DNA of 64,000 bases from Deltaproteobacteria bacterium (lineage in GTDB: Bacteria > Lernaellota > Lernaellaia > JACKCT01): assembly GCA_027493875.1 (NCBI GenBank), contig JAOSJX010000005.1:87620-151619 (forward strand), in the 5' to 3' direction. Position numbers and translations under genes: made by a program. Positions 57,742-64,000 of this stretch are shown here, piece after piece; the stretch's first letter is position 1, and the number at the start of each line of letters is the position of its first letter. Under the pieces are notes generated by a model that searched no databases, was not told the DNA's origin, and saw nothing but the letters and a program-made list of their open reading frames with translations.

Positions 57742-58789
57742 TTACACCACCTTCATCACGACTTTGCCGCAGTTGCCGGAGCGCATGAGGTCGAAGCCTT
57801 TTTCGAACTCGTCGAGGGGGAAGGTGTGCGTGATGACGGGGCGGATATCGAGCTTGCCGGTTTCGAGCATTTCGCGGACGGTGTACCAGGTTTGCCAGAT
57901 TTTGCGTCCGGAGATGCCGATGACGTTGGCGCCTTTGAAGATGATGTCCTCGGCGAGGTTGAGCTCGACCTCCTTCGCCGGCAGGCCGAACATGGTGAAG
58001 CGCCCGCCGTTGGTGAGGACGGCGAAGCCGTCGCGGATCGCGGCCTGTTGGCCGCTCATATCGACGACGATATCGACGTGGGGGCCGCCGATCAGTTCCT
58101 GAATTTTTTTCGACGACGTTGTCCGTGGACGGATCGACGATGTAATCCGCGCCCATCTTGCGCGCCATCTCCTGGCGGTACGGGTGCGGCTCGACGGCGA
58201 TGATGTGCGCCGCGCCGTAGGCTTTGGCGACGGCCACCGCCATCTGCCCGAAGGGCCCCATGCCGAAAATCGCGATGACCTTGCCGGTCACCACCGAGCC
58301 TTCCGTCACCGCGAAGACCGAGTTGCCGAGCGGCTCTTGGATCGACGCGATCTCGTCCGGCATCGTGCTGCTGTTCGCCCACGCGTTCTTGGCCGGAATG
58401 GCGACGTACTCCGCGTAGCAGCCGGGCCGGTCCACGCCGATGATCTCGGTGTTTTCGCAAAGGTGCTTCGCGCCGACGCGGCACTGATAGCAGAATCCGC
58501 AGACGATGTGCGTCTCCGCGCTGACGCGCTGGCCGACGCGCAACTCGGTCACCTCCGACCCGGCGTCCACGATTTCGCCGGTAAATTCGTGGCCGAAAAC
58601 CATCGGCGGGCGGACGCGGCTTTGCGCCCATTGATCCCAGTTATAGATGTGCAAATCCGTGCCGCAGATCGACGTCGCGCGGACTTTCACGAGCACATCT
58701 TTCTTTCCGATTTCCGGGATATCCGTTTCGATGAGCCGCGCGCCGGGCTCCGCGGCGACCTTGGCGACCGCCTTCATTTTCTCGGGCAT
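57742..58789 (-). CDS. tdh: L-threonine 3-dehydrogenase (frameshifted)
   Basis: About 349 residues. Zinc-dependent MDR enzyme: ATSICGTDLHIYNWDQW (catalytic Cys and Thr/Asp), VFGHEFTGEIVDAG (His, Glu), structural zinc CGFCYQCRVGAKHLC, and VIAIFGMGPFGQMAVAVAKAYGA (NAD). HIVCG and NTEIIGVDRPG are characteristic of Tdh. A seven-T run at 58104-58110 is one base too long; corrected it reads VVEKIQELIGGPHVDIVVDMSG, ending KVVMKVV. It makes 2-amino-3-ketobutyrate, the substrate of Kbl (46929), so threonine breakdown is complete though split in two loci. Confidence 0.94.
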
Positions 58790-58978
58790 GAATCCCCGCA
58801 AGCTTCATTCGCGCCCCACGAGCGGGTGCGAGGCTATCGCCAACACGCGGAAACTTCAAGGTGCCGATATCACAGGAATTGTGCCTCGTGCGGACCGTTC
58901 GGCGCCGTCTTGTTCCGCCGGGGACGATCCTCTAACATTCACCTCCCGCACGCCGGCAACGCCCTGAAAGGTTTCGGA

Positions 58979-59618
58979 TTGTTCATCACGTTTGAAGGCA
59001 TCGAAGGAACGGGTAAGACAACGCAGATCGGCCTGACGGCGGAATGGCTCGCCGGCGCGGGGGTCGAATGCGTGCGGACGCGGGAACCCGGCGGCGGGAT
59101 GGTGGCCGACCGCATCCGCGCGGTGCTGCTCGACGCGGCTAACGCCGACCTCGCGCCCGAAGCCGAACTGCTGCTCTACGTCGCCGCCCGCGCCCAGCAT
59201 GTGGCGGAGCTTCTTCGTCCGGCCCTTGCGGAGGGCCGCGTCGTGTTGTGCGACCGCTACGCCGACGCGACGGAGGCTTATCAGGGCCATGCACGCGGCC
59301 TCGGCGCCGATCGCGTCCGCGATTTGTCGGCCCAATTCACGGGCGCGCTCCGCCCCGATTTGACGCTCCTTTTCGATCTGGAGCCCGACACCGGCCTTGC
59401 GCGCGCGAAAAAAGCGGGCCGACGCGGCGACTCACCGCGAGGACCGTTTCGAACGCGAAGGCGTGGTGTTTCAGGCACGCGTTCGCGAAGGATATTTGGC
59501 GATCGCAAAACGCGAGCCGGAGCGCGTCAAACTCATCGACGCAAACGGATCGCCGGACGAGGTTTTCGCGCGCGTTCGCCCAATCGTCGCGGCGGCGCTT
59601 GGGATCGACAATGATTGA
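58979..59618 (+). CDS. tmk: Thymidylate kinase (frameshifted)
   Basis: About 213 residues. Phosphorylates dTMP. Start is TTG 58979: LFITFEGIEGTGKTTQ (P-loop), VRTREPGGGMVADRIRAVLL (substrate Arg), ELLLYVAARAQHV and VVLCDRYADATEAYQGHARGLG (DRY motif). A shift near 59410 joins ARAKKADAATHREDRFEREGVVFQARVREGYLAIA, the lid region, to the end GIDND. Overlaps holB by 8 bases. tmk-holB-ricT is a conserved gene order. Confidence 0.93.
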
Positions 59619-60639
59619 CGCGGCCGACCTGAAATTTTCCGGCATCATCGGCCACGAATCGGCCGTCGGCCTTCTCAAGCGGGCGATGGCCTCGTCGCGC
59701 GTGGCCCACGCCTATCTCTTCGCGGGGCCCGACGGCGTGGGCAAACGGCGTACGGCGCATGCCTTCGCCGCGGCGATGCTGTGCGCAGCCGACGGCGGGG
59801 AAGCGTGCGGCACGTGCGTTTCGTGCCGAAAGCTCGTGGACGGCAATCATCCGGACTATCTGGAAATCGGGCCGGACGGCCGGTTCATCAAGATCGACGC
59901 GATGCGCGAGATGATCGGCGCCACGCGGTTCATGCCGTTCGAGTCGCCGTGGAAAATCTTCGTTGTGCTCGACGCCGAGCGTATGAACGAAGCGTCCGCC
60001 AACGCATTTCTCAAAACGCTTGAGGAGCCGACGAAAAGTACGCTCTTGATTCTCATTTGTTCGGCGCCGCAACAGCTTCTCCCGACGATTCTTTCGCGTT
60101 GCCAAAAAATCAACTTCGGCCCGCTGCCCGCGGACAATCTCGCGCGCCTCGTCGCGGAACGGCGGGAACTCGACCCGGACAGGGCCGCATTGGTCGCACG
60201 GCTGGCGGACGGCTCGGTCGGACGCGCGCTGGCGATCGACGAGGAATACGCGTTTGAGCGCCGCCCCGCGCTGGGCCGGATGGTGCTCGGACTTGCGCCG
60301 GGACGCGACACCGATGTATTGAACACGGCTCGGGAAGTCGTCAACTGGCCCGAGGGGCCGGAGGACGCTTTCGAACTGGTGAAGAGTTTTCTCGCGGACG
60401 CCGCGCGCCTGGCCGCGGGTCTTCCGGAAGACGCCTTGGCGCATCCGGATCTGGCCGACGCCGCGCGGCGTTTCGCCGATCACTTTTCGGCGCCGCTTTT
60501 GGCGCACAAAACGAGGACGTTGTCGTACGCGCAACGTCTTCTGGCCCGCAACGCGAATAAACTATTGACGGCGGAAGCGGCGCTGATGGACGCGGTCACG
60601 CCGCGGATCACCGATTTCGCCGAAAGGATGCCCAAGTGA
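59611..60639 (+). CDS. holB: DNA polymerase III subunit delta-prime
   Basis: 342 residues, intact. Clamp-loader AAA+ protein: IIGHESAVGLLKRAM, GPDGVGKR (39-46), zinc cysteines C58, C66, C69, C72 (LCAADGGEACGTCVSC), WKIFVVLDAERMNEASANAFLKTLEEPTKSTLLILI and SRCQKINFGPL. The P-loop resembles Walker A of delta-prime subunits that keep GKR. It overlaps tmk at the start and ricT at the end by 4 bases (GTGA). C-terminal helical domain is clear. Confidence 0.93.
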   Translation: MIDAADLKFSGIIGHESAVGLLKRAMASSRVAHAYLFAGPDGVGKRRTAHAFAAAMLCAADGGEACGTCVSCRKLVDGNHPDYLEIGPDGRFIKIDAMREMIGATRFMPFESPWKIFVVLDAERMNEASANAFLKTLEEPTKSTLLILICSAPQQLLPTILSRCQKINFGPLPADNLARLVAERRELDPDRAALVARLADGSVGRALAIDEEYAFERRPALGRMVLGLAPGRDTDVLNTAREVVNWPEGPEDAFELVKSFLADAARLAAGLPEDALAHPDLADAARRFADHFSAPLLAHKTRTLSYAQRLLARNANKLLTAEAALMDAVTPRITDFAERMPK

Positions 60640-61595
60640 ACGTTCTTCAAGTCAAATTTCCGGGCAGCAACCGCCCGATCGATTTCGACGCGGGAAATCT
60701 TACCGTGGCCGCGGGCGACACCGTGGTCGTGGAAGGCGAGCGTGGCGCCGCGCTGGCGAAGGTGTTTACGCCGCCGCGCGAACTGACGGCGGAAGCGAAG
60801 GATCGCCTTCCGCGCGTGCTGCGGACAGCGTCGCCGACCGACCTGGAGCAGGCGAAAAAAATTCAGGGACCGCGAAGACGAAATTTTCCGCACCGCCAAG
60901 CGCATGGTCGTCGAGCACGACCTGCCGATGAAACTGGTGAAGGTCGAGTATCTTTTCGACGGAAGCTTAAAATCATCTTCTATTTCAGCGCCGAGGGGCG
61001 GGTGGATTTCCGCGAACTCGTCCGCACGCTCGCCCGCATCTACAAAACGCGTATCGAAATGCTGCAGATCGGCGTGCGCGACGCGGCGCGCATCATTACA
61101 GGCGTGGACGTTTGCGGGTTGGAGCTGTGCTGCTCGAAATTTCTCGGCGAGTTCAAGCCGGTGTCCATCAAGATGGCGAAAGACCAGAGCCTGATGCTCA
61201 ACCCGTCCAAGCTTTCCGGCGTTTGCGGCCGGCTCAAGTGCTGCCTCTCGTACGAGCACGACCTGTACCGCGGGTTCAGCCAGGGCAAGCCGAAGATCGG
61301 CAAGAAATGCGAAACGCCGCAAGGCCCCGGCCGCGTCATCCGGCACGACCCGATCCGCGAACAGATCGTCGTGTCCCTGGAAGGCGGCCGGCAGATGGCG
61401 TTCGCGCCGGACGAAGTCAAACGCCTCGTCGCGCAGCCCGTGCCGACGGCCTCCGACGACGACGATGACGACGATACGACGGACGTGCACGACGTCGTTG
61501 ACGCCGAGGACGCGCCGCCGCAAGAGCCGCGGCAAAAGGTCGAAAAGGTCGAATTCGTCCGCGGCCCGTCGGACGACGATGAAAAACCGAACTAG
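60636..61595 (+). CDS. ricT: PSP1/RicT-family protein
   Basis: 319 residues with a scrambled stretch. N-terminal MNVLQVKFPGSNRPIDFDAG, then the PSP1 C-terminal domain: IIFYFSAEGRVDFRELVRTLARIYKTRIEMLQIGVRDAARI, DVCGLELCCSKFLGEFKPVSIKMAKDQSLMLNPSKLSGVCGRLKCCLSYEHDLY (Fe-S-binding cysteines of the Ric complex in Bacillus), and a charged Asp-rich tail. Two compensating shifts, near 60870 and 60975, garble IQGPRRRNF to VSFRRKL; the true sequence there reads EIFRTAKRMVVEHDLPMKLVKVEYLFDG. The start is GTG 60636, overlapping holB. In Bacillus RicT acts in RNA processing; the role here is inferred from order. Confidence 0.87.
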   Translation: MNVLQVKFPGSNRPIDFDAGNLTVAAGDTVVVEGERGAALAKVFTPPRELTAEAKDRLPRVLRTASPTDLEQAKKIQGPRRRNFPHRQAHGRRARPADETGEGRVSFRRKLKIIFYFSAEGRVDFRELVRTLARIYKTRIEMLQIGVRDAARIITGVDVCGLELCCSKFLGEFKPVSIKMAKDQSLMLNPSKLSGVCGRLKCCLSYEHDLYRGFSQGKPKIGKKCETPQGPGRVIRHDPIREQIVVSLEGGRQMAFAPDEVKRLVAQPVPTASDDDDDDDTTDVHDVVDAEDAPPQEPRQKVEKVEFVRGPSDDDEKPN

Positions 61596-61606
61596 ATTTT
61601 GATTCG

Positions 61607-61873
61607 TTAATCGTCGCTGAAGATGCCCGGCGCTTGCGCGCCGACGTGGATCGCGCACGACTTCGGCGTGACTTCGGAAAACGCGCAGAGATCCTCGAAC
61701 TCGACTTTGGCCGATCCGATGATGTCGTTGTCGTCGTATTCGGTGCGGTAGGCTTTGGTCATCGCGGTCCCGACGTTCGTGCGGATCCAGCCGATCTCTT
61801 CGAGCTTCTTATAAAGGCCGTCCGGCGCGTCGCCCGGCGCGAGTTCGAAAACCATGAGCGCGTGTTTCGCCAT
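61607..61873 (-). CDS. Small protein of unknown function
   Basis: 88 residues, intact: MAKHALMVFELAPGDAPDGLYKKLEEIGWIRTNVGTAMTKAYR, DDNDIIGSAKVEFEDLCAFSEV, CAIHVGAQAPGIFSDD. The beta-alpha-beta pattern suggests a small ferredoxin-like fold. It lies between the convergent ricT and the transglycosylase gene. No domain known to me. Confidence 0.65.
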   Translation of the reverse strand: MAKHALMVFELAPGDAPDGLYKKLEEIGWIRTNVGTAMTKAYRTEYDDNDIIGSAKVEFEDLCAFSEVTPKSCAIHVGAQAPGIFSDD

Positions 61874-61896
61874 CCGTCGTCCTCGGGAACAAGGTC

Positions 61897-64000
61897 CTAG
61901 TTATCGTCGTACGCCGGCTCGGTTCCGATGGAGCGCGGCAACACGGTGAAAACGTGATCGCGCTGCAACGGATAATTTTGGTCGCGATAGAGCCGCTGGT
62001 ACATCTCCCAGTTGCGGAGAATGATCTTGACGTAGTAGCGCGTTTCATCGAACGGAATGCGCTCGATGGTTTCGTCATAAGTCCGCCCGACCGCCTGACC
62101 CCACCACCGCGTCGCGCGGCCCGGCCCCGCGTTGTACCCGGCGAGCGTCCGCGGCGCGTCGCCGCCCGTCCCGTGGTACGCCCGCGCGAAATACCACGTC
62201 CCGAAATCAACGCTCGTTTCCGGCTCGAAAAGATTATAATTCTTGATGCCGCGCTTCCGCGCGATGTATCGGCCCGTCGGCGGAATGACCTGCATCAGAC
62301 CGCGCGCCCCCGCCCAGGAATGGGCTTCCGTTTGAAACGCCGACTCCTGTTTGATGAGCGCGATGACGAGATACGGATCGAGGTTTTTGTCCTTGGCGTT
62401 CTTTTCGATCAAGTCGAAGTGGAGCATCGGAAATTGACGCCGCGCGATCAGGTCATTCGGGTCCCACAGCTTGCGCGTACGCCGTTCGCGCGCCGCCTGA
62501 TCGGCCAGCTTGATGGATTCGAGCTGGTCGCCGGCGAGCGAAAACAAGATGGAGAGGTAATAGGCGGACGTTGCGTCATCGGCAAGATGCGTTTTGAGGG
62601 CACGCGCAAGCCGGTCGGCCGGTTCGACCAATCCCGCGTCGACGAGCGTAACGGCGGCCCGCACGACGCCGCCCGATGATTTTGGCGCGGTGTTGACGAA
62701 ATGTTCCATGGCGCGCCGCGCGCCGTCATCAAAACCGTTCCTCCGCCGCCTTGTTGCTCATGCTCCGGATCGAGCGTGGGCACGCCGAATTTCTCGCCCA
62801 AGGTGGCTTGAAGTATTTGGCTTTCCAACGCGCGCCGCTCGCGGAAATCAGTGTACCCCATGCCTTCCAGGCGCACTTCCGCGGCGAGGCCGTAATAGGT
62901 GCGGTCGAAGTCCCGAACGAGTTGGAGGTATCGCTGCTCGGCTTCGTCTTTCCGCCCGAGCGATTCTTCGGCGCGCGCGCACCAATACAGGGCCCGGTCC
63001 GCGTCGGCGTCGTCCGGCGCGGCGTCGTACAAACCCTTCAACATCTCCGCCGCCGCTTTGGCGTCGCCCGCCAGATACGCCGCGAAGCCGCCGTACCAGA
63101 GCGCCTGACGCCCCATCCACGTCGCGCCGGCGATCTCCGAGGCGCGCCGGTAGGCGGTCGCCGCGCGCTTGAAGTCATCCTCATCGAGCGCGAATTTCCC
63201 CAGGGTGTAGAACGCTTCGGCGGCGGCTTTGGAGCCCGGCGCCAATTTCGCCGCGGCTTCGAGCGCCGCGCGCCGGTTGGCGTAGCTCTCTTTGGCTAGA
63301 GCACCGACCCGCGTGGAATAGACGAGCTTCCGCGCCTGCGCCTCCTTGCCGGACGCCGCGTTTTTCGCCGCGTTTTCGTAAGCTTTTTTCGCGCTCGACC
63401 ACCGATTCCGATAGATCAGACACCCCGCATAACGCATGGCGAGATCCGATCCGCCCGACACGGACATCGCCCGCTCCGCGACCCATCCCGCGGTCGCGGA
63501 AATAAACCGATGTCGAAATAGTGGTCGAATAGTTCGCGAAACCGCTTTTGCGAGGGAATCTTCGCGCCGATGCCTTTCGCTTTCAGCGATTGGACGAGCG
63601 ACCGCGCGCGCTTGGTTTCCGCGCCCGTAAAACCCTCGTACGCAACCAGGCTCGCGTAGGTCATCGCCTCGTTGTCCCGGCCCACGCCGGCCAGCGCCTC
63701 CGCTTTGGTCACCGTCCACGCTCCGGGCGATTCCTCCGGCGCGCGGGAGAGTTCTTCCTCGGCGATTTTCAGCGCCCGCCTGCGCCTTTGCCTTCCTCGA
63801 TCAATCCACGAGCCACCGCCTGCAGCGCTTCCGGGCGAAACGGCGACGCGGGATAGCGCTCCCAAAGTCGCGCCGCAAAACGTCCCGCCGCGACGCGGTC
63901 TTCATCTTTCAGCGCGAGGGCGCATTAGTTCGAAAGACGCCGTTTCCGCAAAGATGGGATCGGCATCCAGCGCCTGAAACGCGGCCCACGCGGGATCGCG
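61897..64000 (-). CDS. Slt-type lytic transglycosylase with helical repeats, 5' end outside window (frameshifted)
   Basis: At least 700 residues. The C-terminal SLT domain is clear: YLVIALIKQESAFQTEAHSWAGARGLMQVIPPTG (catalytic Glu in IKQESAF), NYNLFEPETSVDFGTWYFA, LAGYNAGPGRATRW and ETRYYVKIILRNWEMY. Upstream are TPR/helical repeats (FYTLGKFALDEDDFKRAATAYRRAS, GGFAAYLAGDAKAAAEMLKGLYDAA, YWCARAEESLGRKDEAEQRYLQLV), as in Slt70's superhelical U domain. Frame changes near 62700, 63510 and 63790. It cleaves murein in the periplasm. The signal peptide lies beyond base 64000. Confidence 0.88.

Overview
The window is GC-rich and gene-dense. It reads as a chromosomal piece of an uncultured, free-living Gram-negative bacterium. 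The many lipobox signal peptides, an outer-membrane barrel protein, a FlaA1/CapD-type sugar dehydratase, an Slt-type lytic transglycosylase and sigma-54 regulation support a diderm. Poly-Asp lipoproteins, EtfBA with a membrane HdrD-like partner, and tmk-holB-ricT fit a deltaproteobacteria-like lineage (Myxococcota, Desulfobacterota or Lernaellota type). No rRNA or tRNA is present to fix the phylum.

More than half of the genes carry one or more frameshifts. Many fall in homopolymer runs and many hit essential genes (sigma factor, purE, purD, coaD, argF, tmk, tdh). In at least two genes (the GH31 enzyme and ricT) two nearby indels cancel out. I read this as uncorrected indel error in the assembly, not decay, and annotate such genes as single CDS spanning all their fragments.

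Layout. 1-4.7 kb: end of gatA, gatC, a repeat-rich poly-Asp lipoprotein and a TPR protein. 4.8-6.4 kb: heptamer repeat arrays, one of them interrupted by an IS481-type element. 6.4-7.6 kb: a DegT aminotransferase. 7.6-17.7 kb: a long co-directional minus-strand run with a TsaC/Sua5 domain joined to a TrmN6-like methyltransferase, purE, purD, an RpoH-like sigma factor, a propeller-like membrane protein, an aminotransferase, coaD, rsmD and two lipoproteins. 17.8-22.7 kb: SGNH hydrolase, a CheA-like kinase without a CheW domain, and a DAACS transporter. 23.2-28.7 kb: a tightly coupled five-gene operon (CpsB-like phosphatase, GspE/PilB ATPase, GlmU-like pyrophosphorylase, argF, membrane glycosyltransferase). 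28.8-33.3 kb: secreted proteins and a DUF2007 protein. 33.3-38.1 kb: a FadR-like TetR regulator with etfB, etfA and an EMO-type Fe-S/quinone oxidoreductase, headed by a FadR-like operator; together these suggest fatty-acid beta-oxidation delivering electrons to the quinone pool. 38.1-42.6 kb: a lipoprotein, a VapBC pair, a CapD-like enzyme and an outer-membrane protein. 42.6-46.8 kb: a sigma-54 two-component island (His-rich kinase, NtrC-type activator, DUF3347 metal-type periplasmic protein) next to two small exported proteins behind a near-perfect sigma-54 promoter. 46.9-57.7 kb: kbl, a secreted esterase, DUF3015-DUF4105, CapA-like phosphatase, GH31, Ndh-2, and a DUF2283/DUF4258-like pair. 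57.7-64 kb: tdh, tmk-holB-ricT and a lytic transglycosylase cut by the window end.

The most notable items are the TsaC/Sua5-TrmN6 fusion (two tRNA-A37 activities on one chain), the sigma-54 island with its candidate enhancer palindrome, the FadR-like operator in front of the Etf operon, and a dispersed 7-bp repeat family. No CRISPR array, prophage or antiphage locus was seen.
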